64,000 nucleotides of DNA from Oscillospiraceae bacterium (GTDB lineage Bacteria > Bacillota > Clostridia > Oscillospirales > Ruminococcaceae): assembly GCA_017887325.1 (NCBI GenBank), contig JAGHIE010000002.1, positions 1 through 64,000 on the forward strand, written 5' to 3'. The translations under genes were made by a program, and so were the position numbers. Shown piece by piece: positions 53,955 through 62,941 of this stretch; within the stretch, counting starts at the first letter, position 1, and each line of letters starts with the position of its first letter. Under the pieces are notes generated by a model. It made no database searches, was not told where the DNA came from, and worked only from the letters and a program-made list of their open reading frames with translations.

Positions 53955-56900
53955 ATGAAACAAAGTGATAATATTATTTATGATTCAGAATTTTTTTCAG
54001 ATAAATTAAGAGTGTATGGCAATAATAAAAATTGTTTTATTAAAGATAAGATATTAAGTACAGAAGATTGTTGGGTAACAGTAGAAAACTTGAATATTAA
54101 AAATATTAGTTTTAGTTTTTCAGCTCGTGCTCCAAAAGATGAACAAGAAGTAGATATCTGGGCTTGCTTCAGACACTATAATAGAGATTACAGATATATG
54201 ATAGGTTTACGAGGTGGAAATCATAAACATCTATATCTTGCAAGGATGGGAGCTTTAGGATATGACAAAATGCTAGCACTTTGTCCACTAGATTGGTGTG
54301 CTATGACTGGTGTTTGGTATAAAATTAAAGTAGTTTGCGTAAACAATAAAATAGCTGTATATCTAAACAACGAAGAAAAGCCAAGAATTCTTTGTGAAGA
54401 TGAAGATTGTCCTTTTGACAGTGGAACAGTTGGGTTGGGTGGCAGTTACATAAGAACAGAATATAAAGATATTTCTATACAAGAAGTTTCTGAAGATATT
54501 TTGAATAATGTGGATAAACAACCTGATTATTTAGATATGGTGTCTTTACCAAAAGAATTGTGGGAAAATACTAGATTCAGACAAAGAGCACAGTATCGTC
54601 CATATGCAATTTTAGCATTACCTAAATCACGAATAGAACTATCCCTTGACGGAAACTGGCTTTTTATACCTGATTATGAAGTTAAAGAAAATCCTATAGA
54701 TTTATTATACGATGACAGTAAAGCACATATTATAAGTGTACCTTCTTCATGGGTTCCACTACAAGCGTGGTTGGAAGGAGAGTTCATGGGCGATTTAAAT
54801 AAAGGTCAAAATGATAACTATTATTTAGAAGAAATTGTTCGCTGTAAAAATCAAACATTTGATTATGAAAAAACAAAAAGTGCGTGGTATCGTCATTATA
54901 TAGATTTTCCAAAAGGGATAAAAGATAAACATGTTATTTTAGATTTTGAAGCTATTGCTCTAATAAGTAATATTTACTGCAATGGCATAAAAGTATATGA
55001 AAATATAGGAATGTTTTCACCAATTCAAATTGATATTAGTGAGTATATAAAAGAGGGTAGAAATGTAATAGCAGTAGAGGTTTCTCGTTGTTTACAGAAA
55101 AATTCTAAAAACTACATGGAGTCAGACTCAGTTGATAATAATTACTCAAAAGCGAGAGAAACATCAAGTAATACATCTGACATTCCTGTTTCTGATTGTT
55201 TACACAGAGAATTTTGTGCAGAAGATATACCCCATGGGTTTTATAACAATAATCCTGGTGGAATTTGGAAAAGCGTAAAATTAATTATTAGCGATAAATT
55301 ACATATATCTGATTGTTGGTTTAAGCCTACATTAAATGATGCATCAATTGAAGTTGAGTATAAAAATAATTATAAAAACGAAATACAAGCAACATTATCA
55401 TATTCATTGATACACAAAACAACTGGTGAATTGTTGTGTGAAGGTGATATCGAATCAGTTGTTTTAAGTGCTGGAGAAACAAGAAAAAAATCATTCAAAA
55501 CGCCAAAAGTTGAACCAAAACTATGGGGACCTGGTACACCTAACTTATATAACTTAAACTTATTCATAAAATCTAACAACAAACTTGTTGACAATTATTG
55601 TGAAAAAGTTGGATTTCGTACAGTAGAATTTGCAGGAAGCAAATTAATTTACAATGGAAATCCTATGTGGGTTAGAGGAGCTAATCATATGCCAGCACAT
55701 ATCAAACCTAATGATAGTGAATTAGCAAAAAAATACATGAGAATTGCATTAGAACACAATGTAATGGCAACAAGAACACATGTAGCACCTTGGGGTAGCA
55801 CATGGTTAAATTCAGCTGATGAAGAAGGTGTAATGGTATCATTAGAAGGTACTTGGCCATGGTTGATGATTTCTCATATTCCATCTCAAAAATCTTTGGA
55901 AATTTGGAAAACAGAGCTAGAAAAATTATTCAGTCGTCACAAAAACCGTCCTTCACTATTCTTAGTTACATTAAATAATGAAATGAATTTTTACTTGACT
56001 AGAGATTCTGATGAAGTCATAAAAGAAAAGGGATATTTAGTTCAAGATGGTTTAAAATTGGCACGAAAAATATTTCCTAATCTTCCTTTAGTGTGTGATT
56101 CTGGATATTATCGAGGCCCTACAACTTTACACGGACGAGATAAAGATTTTAAAATAGCAAACGGAAGATACGAAAGAGTAATTTTACCTAATAATTATGA
56201 TGATGGAGATATGGATGATCCACATTCATATTATGGTTGGTATTTTGTTGATTTCTTTCATTTTATGAATGGAGAATTTGGTAGAGATATAACTTTACCT
56301 GGACGACCATGTATGTCACAAGAATGTTCTTTGGGATATTGCCGTTCAGAAGATGGTCATGCTACTCGTTTTTATTTATTTGAACATCAAACACCACAAA
56401 CAACAACAGGTAAAAGAGCATATGAACACAATGACCCTAAATATTTTCAATTTCATCATAGTTTTCAACTACAAGGACTAGTAGAGATGTTTCGTCGTGT
56501 TGAACACGAAAGAACATGTGGTGTACTTTTATTTGCTTTTGAAACATGGTTTTATCATCACCATGACAAAAATAGAATCCAACCTATGTTATCAGCAAAT
56601 CGTTTAAAAACTGCATATCAACCTGTATTGGCAAGTGTAGAATTGTTTAGTCGTCATTTCTTAGCAGGAAAATTACTAAAAACCAATATTACATTAATTA
56701 ATGATAGTACTTCATATCAAAAACTAAATTCTCCAAAAGTTGAAGCAAAAATTGTAATTGATAATCAAGTTATAAGTACAGTTGATGTGGTATATGAAGA
56801 TGTTCCATATTTTGAAACAAAGACTATGTCACTATCTATACAAATTCCTAACGAATTACCAAAGCATAGAAACGAAGCAAAACTTATTTTGAATGTATGG

Positions 56901-57596
56901 GAAAATAATAAAATAATATCAGAAAATGACTATGACATTTTAATAGTTGACAATCAATGGCTAAAAGCAGATGAATTAAAAGAAAAAACATATTATTTTT
57001 CTGATGATATTGCAATTAAAAATATACTTGAAAAACATGGACTACAAGGAATTGCTTATGATGATATTTCAACATTATCTGAAAAAAATACTCGATTGGT
57101 AATAGGAAAAACTTTAAAAAAAGAACAAGCAACAATGACTTATAACTATATAAAAAATGGTGGTAAAGTTGTAGCAATAAATCAAAGAAATTTACCAAAA
57201 GAATTAATAGGACAAAAAGATATATCTTACACAGAAGATAAGACCGAAATTATAACTATGAATATACCTGAAAGTTCTATATTTAATGATATTGGAGAAT
57301 TAGATACAGCATGGTTTGATAATGGTAGAGATGTGCCATATGTAGCATATGGCAGATATACAATTAATCGTATGGATTCTGCACTATGTGCATTAGCTGA
57401 AACTTTACAGTGGCACAACTATATATCACATCCTACTGATTATTGCAAAATAGGTGGTAGTCCATTATTTTCAATGAATATAGGAAAAGGTGCTATTTTA
57501 GTCAGCAGTATTAGAACTGATGCAGATGATACAGACCCTGTGGCATATCGCTTGACAGAAAATATTTTGTCTTGGAATTTTGACGAGGTATTATAA
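53955..57596 (+). CDS. Large GH2-type glycoside hydrolase with an N-terminal lectin-like domain
   Basis: The 1213-aa protein lacks a signal peptide. Residues 1 to about 180 look like a concanavalin/LamG-type fold (FSFSARAPKDEQEVDIWACF, then TEYKDISIQEV). The GH2 sugar-binding domain starts near 220 (IELSLDGNWLFIPDYE), followed by the immunoglobulin-like domain and the catalytic barrel from about 560 (SKLIYNGNPMWVRGANHMPA). The likely acid/base is Glu676 in LVTLNNEMNF, the likely nucleophile Glu790 in CMSQECSLGY, as in GH2. The last 300 residues are unassigned beta-rich. Intracellular action on imported oligosaccharide is inferred. AAGAGG precedes the ATG. Confidence 0.8.
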   Translation: MKQSDNIIYDSEFFSDKLRVYGNNKNCFIKDKILSTEDCWVTVENLNIKNISFSFSARAPKDEQEVDIWACFRHYNRDYRYMIGLRGGNHKHLYLARMGALGYDKMLALCPLDWCAMTGVWYKIKVVCVNNKIAVYLNNEEKPRILCEDEDCPFDSGTVGLGGSYIRTEYKDISIQEVSEDILNNVDKQPDYLDMVSLPKELWENTRFRQRAQYRPYAILALPKSRIELSLDGNWLFIPDYEVKENPIDLLYDDSKAHIISVPSSWVPLQAWLEGEFMGDLNKGQNDNYYLEEIVRCKNQTFDYEKTKSAWYRHYIDFPKGIKDKHVILDFEAIALISNIYCNGIKVYENIGMFSPIQIDISEYIKEGRNVIAVEVSRCLQKNSKNYMESDSVDNNYSKARETSSNTSDIPVSDCLHREFCAEDIPHGFYNNNPGGIWKSVKLIISDKLHISDCWFKPTLNDASIEVEYKNNYKNEIQATLSYSLIHKTTGELLCEGDIESVVLSAGETRKKSFKTPKVEPKLWGPGTPNLYNLNLFIKSNNKLVDNYCEKVGFRTVEFAGSKLIYNGNPMWVRGANHMPAHIKPNDSELAKKYMRIALEHNVMATRTHVAPWGSTWLNSADEEGVMVSLEGTWPWLMISHIPSQKSLEIWKTELEKLFSRHKNRPSLFLVTLNNEMNFYLTRDSDEVIKEKGYLVQDGLKLARKIFPNLPLVCDSGYYRGPTTLHGRDKDFKIANGRYERVILPNNYDDGDMDDPHSYYGWYFVDFFHFMNGEFGRDITLPGRPCMSQECSLGYCRSEDGHATRFYLFEHQTPQTTTGKRAYEHNDPKYFQFHHSFQLQGLVEMFRRVEHERTCGVLLFAFETWFYHHHDKNRIQPMLSANRLKTAYQPVLASVELFSRHFLAGKLLKTNITLINDSTSYQKLNSPKVEAKIVIDNQVISTVDVVYEDVPYFETKTMSLSIQIPNELPKHRNEAKLILNVWENNKIISENDYDILIVDNQWLKADELKEKTYYFSDDIAIKNILEKHGLQGIAYDDISTLSEKNTRLVIGKTLKKEQATMTYNYIKNGGKVVAINQRNLPKELIGQKDISYTEDKTEIITMNIPESSIFNDIGELDTAWFDNGRDVPYVAYGRYTINRMDSALCALAETLQWHNYISHPTDYCKIGGSPLFSMNIGKGAILVSSIRTDADDTDPVAYRLTENILSWNFDEVL

Positions 57597-57730
57597 TGAA
57601 AGTAAATATAATTTCTAGTATTTCATATTATCATTATTTAATGGTATGAACAAAGACTTATATAAAATTTTATATTGCTATTGCAAATTTTTAAAGGCAA
57701 TGGTATGATGACTGTGTGTTCAGTATATGC

Positions 57731-57740
57731 TCGTGCACGA
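57731..57740 (+). promoter_or_regulatory. Palindrome TCGTGCACGA before the GH38 gene
   Basis: A perfect 10-bp palindrome lies 57 bp before the alpha-mannosidase start, in a 190-bp gap after the GH2 gene. A TACTAT/TATATAA region follows. It may be an operator. Its half GCACGA is also in the repeats at 46853, but no regulator is known. Confidence 0.35.
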
Positions 57741-57796
57741 AAATATATAAAGTACTATATAAATAAAAAATTAATAATAGAAAAACGGTGATTAAA

Positions 57797-60616
57797 ATGA
57801 TACAAATGTCAGTAGATTATTCAAATATTGAAAATATTTTAAAGCTATCTAAAAATGACAAATTAAACAAATTACAAAACAGAATAATGCAACAAATAAA
57901 ATTTGTAAATATTTTAAACCAAAGAAATAATGGAAAATATTCACATCTTTTAGAAAAAAGCGGTAATATTTTAGAAAAATGCTATATAGATAACGGAGTA
58001 ATAACTAGTACAGCAGTCGAAGAAGTTGAAAAAGTATTAATGCCAATATCTGAAGAAGCAAAAAGTTATGAGTTTCTATGTGTAGCACACGCACACATAG
58101 ATATGAATTGGATGTGGGGATATGATGAAACAGTATCTACAACTATAGATACATTTAGAACGATGTTAAATTTAATGAATGAATATAAAGATTATCACTT
58201 TTCTCAATCACAAGCGTCTGTTTATAAAATAGTAGAAGAAAACGACCCAGAAATGTTAGAAGAAATCAAACAAAGAGTAAAAGAAGGCAGATGGGAAGTA
58301 ACTGCATCAACATGGGTTGAAACAGACAAAAATATTCCTACTGGAGAAAGTTTGTCAAGACATATCCTATACACAAAAAAATATATAGAACAACTTTTTG
58401 GTATACCACAAGATGAATTAGTAATAGACTTTGAACCAGATACATTTGGACACAACAAAAATGTCCCTGAAATATTAAATCAAGGTGGAATAAAATATTA
58501 TTATCATTGTCGTGGACAAATCGGTGAAAATATTTTACAAAGATGGGTAGCTCCATCAGGAAAAGACATTTTAGTATACACAGAACCATTTTGGTACAAT
58601 TCTACAATAGATTATGATTTAGGAGAATATGCTCCTACATTAGCAGATTTAACAAAATCAAAAACTCTATTAAAAGTTTATGGCGTGGGTGACCATGGTG
58701 GAGGTCCAACAAGATGCGATATCGAAAGATTAATTGAAATGAACAGTTGGCCTATATATCCAAAATTCACCTTTTCAACACTAAAACAATATTTTGCTGC
58801 AATAGATAAAAATAAGGATATTTTACCTACAATAAACGATGAAATAAACTTTTTATGTGATGGTTGTTATACAACACAAACAACAATAAAAGAAGGAAAT
58901 AGAAAATCTGAAAAATTATTAAAAGAAACAGAAATCTATAATGTATTGGCTAATAATTGTACAGATAAAAAATATCCAAAAAATTTATTTGAAACTGCAT
59001 GGCAAAAAACTTTATTCAATCAATTCCATGATATTATTCCTGGTTCAGGTGTAACACAAACTAGAGAATATGCTTCAGGTTTGTACCAACAAGTTTTTGC
59101 AACAGCAGAAACTACAATGAAATCTGCTTTAAAATCAATCACTGACAATATTGATACATCTGTTTTGAATATGGGTGATGAAGACATTTCCTTTACAGTA
59201 TCTGAAGGAGCAGGTTCTGGAGATATTCAATGTGGAACTAATGCAGGAAAACAAAGAATATATCACATATTTAACTCAACAGCTTTTGATAGAAGAAAAA
59301 TAACTGAAATTACAGTTTGGGATTATAACGGCGATTATTCTAAATTAGAAATAAAAGATAGTAAAGGAAATAATGTTGAATATCAAATAACAGACGAAGG
59401 TCACTACTGGGGACATAACTACAAAAAGGTTTTAGTAGATGTTTTTGTAAAAGCATGCGGTTATGAAACAATTGTTTTGAGTGATACTGAATCTCAACAA
59501 AATTTATATCATTTTATAAATGACATGAGAACACAAAGTGTTGAAGAATTTATTTTAGAAAATGATAAAATAAAAGTAGAACTTGATTGGCAAACAGGTG
59601 CAATAGCTTCTATAATAGATAAAAAGACTGGAAAAGAATTAGTAGATAAAACAAGAAAAACTGGTGTATTTAAACTAGCTACAGAAGCAGTAAAAAAACA
59701 AGTTACAAACTGGAATGGTGGAATGTCTGCTTGGTTTACAGGAAGATATAAACACATAGATGAAGTAAATGACAATATTGAAATGGTTGTGCATCAAATC
59801 GATTCTTTAAGACAATCTATAAAATATGAAACTAAATTTAAAAATTCAACTATTACAGTAGTGGTTTCTCTGGATAAATACTCAACATCTTTAAATTATG
59901 ATGTTGTATGTGATTGGAGAGAATTTGGTTGTAATGAAAAAGGTGTTCCAACACTATTCTTCTACTTACCATTAAATTATAATTGTGATAATTATGAATA
60001 TGATATTCCTTTCGGAACTACTCAAAGAAAATCTCAAAATATAGAATATCCAGCAAGTAGTTACACATTCGCACCAAATGTAAATGGGGACAAATCATTT
60101 ATGTTACTCTCTAAAAACAAACATGCTTTTAGATGTTGTGATAATAGTATGTCATTAACACTAATAAGGGGAGCATATGACCCAGACCCAACACCTGAAA
60201 TTAAAACTCATAATATTAAATTTAGTGTTAATATATTAGATAGCAATAATACATCAAAAGAAAATTTAATAGTATCTGAAAGTTTCTCACATGACTTCAA
60301 AGTAGTTACCGGAACAAACCACAAAGGGGTATTGCCACTATCAAATAGCTTTTTTGAAGTTGTTGACGGAAGCGTGGTTATTAGCGCAATAAAAATGTCT
60401 GAATATTCAGACGATATTGTTATCCGTGTGTATGAAACAAACGGTGTTGATACTGATGTTATAATAAAAACTAAATTTAACTGCACAAAAGCAAAATTTG
60501 TAGATATAACGGAAAGACATTTCCTAAATGAAGAAATTCACATTGATAAACAAACTAATACTATAAACTTTACAGTACCTGCTAATAGTATTAAAACTAT
60601 TGTTTTATCCAAATAG
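57797..60616 (+). CDS. Cytoplasmic GH38-family alpha-mannosidase
   Basis: The 939-aa enzyme has the GH38 N-terminal zinc site in VAHAHIDMNWMWGYDET, the catalytic Asp215 in DFEPDTFGHNK, the LTDGCYTTQ-type segment FLCDGCYTTQ, and a His-Asp pair in NQFHDIIPGSGV. The middle three-helix bundle and C-terminal beta domains follow. No signal peptide. GH38 enzymes hydrolyse alpha-mannosides, for example N-glycan pieces. ATG 57797 is chosen because CGGTGA lies 5 nt before it. It belongs to the glycan-use gene set, and its context with GH2 suggests breakdown of mannose-containing glycans. Confidence 0.92.
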   Translation: MIQMSVDYSNIENILKLSKNDKLNKLQNRIMQQIKFVNILNQRNNGKYSHLLEKSGNILEKCYIDNGVITSTAVEEVEKVLMPISEEAKSYEFLCVAHAHIDMNWMWGYDETVSTTIDTFRTMLNLMNEYKDYHFSQSQASVYKIVEENDPEMLEEIKQRVKEGRWEVTASTWVETDKNIPTGESLSRHILYTKKYIEQLFGIPQDELVIDFEPDTFGHNKNVPEILNQGGIKYYYHCRGQIGENILQRWVAPSGKDILVYTEPFWYNSTIDYDLGEYAPTLADLTKSKTLLKVYGVGDHGGGPTRCDIERLIEMNSWPIYPKFTFSTLKQYFAAIDKNKDILPTINDEINFLCDGCYTTQTTIKEGNRKSEKLLKETEIYNVLANNCTDKKYPKNLFETAWQKTLFNQFHDIIPGSGVTQTREYASGLYQQVFATAETTMKSALKSITDNIDTSVLNMGDEDISFTVSEGAGSGDIQCGTNAGKQRIYHIFNSTAFDRRKITEITVWDYNGDYSKLEIKDSKGNNVEYQITDEGHYWGHNYKKVLVDVFVKACGYETIVLSDTESQQNLYHFINDMRTQSVEEFILENDKIKVELDWQTGAIASIIDKKTGKELVDKTRKTGVFKLATEAVKKQVTNWNGGMSAWFTGRYKHIDEVNDNIEMVVHQIDSLRQSIKYETKFKNSTITVVVSLDKYSTSLNYDVVCDWREFGCNEKGVPTLFFYLPLNYNCDNYEYDIPFGTTQRKSQNIEYPASSYTFAPNVNGDKSFMLLSKNKHAFRCCDNSMSLTLIRGAYDPDPTPEIKTHNIKFSVNILDSNNTSKENLIVSESFSHDFKVVTGTNHKGVLPLSNSFFEVVDGSVVISAIKMSEYSDDIVIRVYETNGVDTDVIIKTKFNCTKAKFVDITERHFLNEEIHIDKQTNTINFTVPANSIKTIVLSK

Positions 60617-60767
60617 CTTTAAACCAAAGATAGATTAATAATATATTTGCACATTAAAAAAATAAAAGTTTATTGAGAAAAGATTAACGATAATATTAAT
60701 TGAAATATTGTAAGTTAAGTGATATGATTGTAATAGAATATATCGGAATAAAAAAGGAGATAATTTT
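60617..60767. other. Short gap after the GH38 gene
   Basis: No gene or clear terminator is visible. The ribosome binding site AAAAGGAGA of the next gene lies at its end. Confidence 0.5.
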
Positions 60768-61184
60768 ATGATTAAATGGAGTCAAGAAGCCGAAAATATA
60801 ATGGTTGAGCGTTTTGGCAAAGACACAGTTATAGCATTATCAACGATAGATAATGAAGTACCTTATGTACGATATGTAAATGCTTATTACGAAAATGGAG
60901 CATTTTATATTATTACATATGCACTTTCAAACAAAATGAAACATATTGAGAAAAATTGTACAGTTGCAATAGCTGGTGATTGGTTTACAGCACATGGAAA
61001 AGGCATTAATTTAGGGTATTTTGGAAAAAAAGAAAATGAAAAAATTGCTAAAAAATTAAAGAAAGTTTTTGCAGAGTGGATCGATAACGGCGATAACAAT
61101 TTTGATGATGAAAATACTATAATTTTACGTATAGAATTAACAGATGGATTATTGCTTTCACATGGTACAAGGTACGAATTTTAA
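60768..61184 (+). CDS. Pyridoxamine 5'-phosphate oxidase-like FMN-binding protein
   Basis: The 138-aa cytoplasmic protein has the split-barrel flavin-binding pattern: VIALSTIDNEVPYVRYVNAYYENGAF, then ALSNKMKHIEKNCTVAIAGDW, then ILRIELTDGLLLSHG. Short proteins of this type may bind FMN or act on flavin-linked small molecules; the reaction is unknown. AAAAGGAGA precedes the ATG. It is monocistronic, ending at a terminator. Confidence 0.8.
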   Translation: MIKWSQEAENIMVERFGKDTVIALSTIDNEVPYVRYVNAYYENGAFYIITYALSNKMKHIEKNCTVAIAGDWFTAHGKGINLGYFGKKENEKIAKKLKKVFAEWIDNGDNNFDDENTIILRIELTDGLLLSHGTRYEF

Positions 61185-61223
61185 AAATAATTTTATTATA
61201 GATAAAAATATATTTTCTAAAAC

Positions 61224-61257
61224 AAAACCAGCAGATATTTTATCGGCTGGTTTTTGT
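61224..61257 (+). terminator. Terminator after the PNPOx-like gene
   Basis: AAACCAGC (61225-61232) pairs with GCTGGTTT (61246-61253), followed by TTTG. Confidence 0.82.
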
Positions 61258-61332
61258 ATTTTAAAAAGAATAAAATATTTTGATTGAAAACAAATAACAC
61301 TTATGATATCATCAAAGTATGGAGATGATAAA

Positions 61333-61779
61333 GTGAATATTAGATATGCCACAAAAAAAGATTTATCAAGAATAGCTGAAATATATGTTTTTAATAATAG
61401 AATAAATTATTGGCCAATATTTAAAGATGACAATTTTTCTTTTGATAAATTGCAAGTAATCGATATAGCAAATAACTATTTTGGAAGAGATGATATATTA
61501 AAAAATATAATTGTTTATGATGACGGATTAATAAAAGGTTTTATGCAGATAGAAGGAACGGAAATTTGTAAACTGTATGTAGACACATTCTTTCAAAGAA
61601 AAGGAATTGGAGAAAAACTGATAAAATATGCAATTAAAGAATATAATGTAGATAATTTGTGGGCATTAGAGAAAAATGAAAAAGCACTTTCTTTTTATAA
61701 AAGGAATGGATTTCATTTGAGTGGAGAGAAAAAGTTTGAAGAAGGAACAAATGAATATTTAGTAAATTTAGTAAGGTGA
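61333..61779 (+). CDS. GNAT-family N-acetyltransferase
   Basis: The product of about 148 aa shows the acetyl-CoA fold: NIRYATKKDLSRIAEIYV at the start, CKLYVDTFFQRKGIGEKLIKY with the Q-R-K-G-I-G pyrophosphate loop, and ALSFYKRNGF near the end. I use GTG 61333, preceded by GGAGATGA; the frame is open upstream to 61303, but no ribosome binding site supports that ATG. The acceptor substrate is unknown. It ends 7 nt before the next gene. Confidence 0.85.
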   Translation: MNIRYATKKDLSRIAEIYVFNNRINYWPIFKDDNFSFDKLQVIDIANNYFGRDDILKNIIVYDDGLIKGFMQIEGTEICKLYVDTFFQRKGIGEKLIKYAIKEYNVDNLWALEKNEKALSFYKRNGFHLSGEKKFEEGTNEYLVNLVR

Positions 61780-61786
61780 TAGTTAT

Positions 61787-62722
61787 ATGTTAGAAGTATG
61801 TTTTAGCGATTCAGTAAAAGGAGCATTATTATATGCACAAAATTGTGATAATATTATAAGCGAATCATTTAATGTTATTAGCAGTTCTAAAGGAATATTT
61901 TCCTATTTTTCAAAAAAGTTAGCATTAAGAAAATATAAAAAACAAAGAAAAGAATTACAAAGACGAGCAGTTTCTCTCGGTGGAAAAAGAGAAGATGTTG
62001 TAGGAATTTCATTTAGTTTATCAGAAGGAGATATAAAGTCACCTATTAAATTTGATGATTGTCCTCGAAAAGATTATATTAAATCTGTTTTTTCTTTTGA
62101 TAGATATAACGAAAATGAGAATATGAAACAAACAATCAATTATTTTTGGAGAAATTGTGTTAACGATTTAGAAAAGTTAAAGTTATCACAAGATAAGATA
62201 AGAATATGGTTAGATAGGACACCTGATGCACAATGTGGATTATTGTTTGTTGCAAATTTATTGAAAAATAGTAATAGTGAAATTTATGTTATTGAGTTGC
62301 CAAAAGAATTAAAGCAAGATAATAACAGTATGATAGAGTATCGTAGTTGGGGTGAAGTAGAGCCAGAATTATATGGAACTTTTCTTGATAGAGAAAAGAA
62401 ACTTAGTAAAGCACAAATTAATGAATTATCAAACCAATGGGAAAAATTAAAAGAAGAAAATGCACCTTTAAGGGTTATAGAAAATGGTGTAATAATTAGT
62501 GTCGATGAAGATTATTATGATGATTTAATAAGAAAAGAGTTTCCTAAAAAAACATGCAATATTGCGTATATAGTAGGTAGTGCGTTGGGAAAACAAAAAA
62601 TACTTACAGGTGATGTGTTTATTGCTAAAAGAATTCAACATTTTATAAACACCGGAGAACTTATAGTGATAGATCATAGCAAAGATGGTTTTTATGCAAC
62701 TGTTGTAGGTTGTGCAAAGTAA
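61787..62722 (+). CDS. DUF1835/DUF3658 domain protein, 311 aa
   Basis: The N-terminal half matches the DUF1835 pattern (LEVCFSDSVKGALLYAQ, then IRIWLDRTPDAQCGLLFVANLL), and the WGEVEPELYG part and C-terminal third (LSKAQINELSNQWEKLKEEN, then TGDVFIAKRIQHFI) match DUF3658. The function of these families is unknown; they look like cytoplasmic proteins often near small regulatory genes. It begins 7 nt after the acetyltransferase and is probably cotranscribed. A terminator follows. Confidence 0.8.
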   Translation: MLEVCFSDSVKGALLYAQNCDNIISESFNVISSSKGIFSYFSKKLALRKYKKQRKELQRRAVSLGGKREDVVGISFSLSEGDIKSPIKFDDCPRKDYIKSVFSFDRYNENENMKQTINYFWRNCVNDLEKLKLSQDKIRIWLDRTPDAQCGLLFVANLLKNSNSEIYVIELPKELKQDNNSMIEYRSWGEVEPELYGTFLDREKKLSKAQINELSNQWEKLKEENAPLRVIENGVIISVDEDYYDDLIRKEFPKKTCNIAYIVGSALGKQKILTGDVFIAKRIQHFINTGELIVIDHSKDGFYATVVGCAK

Positions 62723-62767
62723 GTATTAAACAACATAATTTATGTATAAAAGCAAATAGTATTTAAA

Positions 62768-62806
62768 AAGGTAGGTGGATTTTTAATCTATCTACTTTTT
62801 TGTATA
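62768..62806 (+). terminator. Terminator after the DUF1835/DUF3658 gene
   Basis: AAAAGGTAGGTGGATT and AATCTATCTACTTTT pair with G-U wobbles and end in T. Confidence 0.75.
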
Positions 62807-62941
62807 TAAAAGTAAATGTTTTTTGAATTTATTGGCAAAAAGCTATTATTCCTTTACAAAATAATATTAATATGGTATACTTTCATAAATATAACTTTAT
62901 AAAAGCATTAATATATTTAATAAAACGAAAAGGGGTATATT

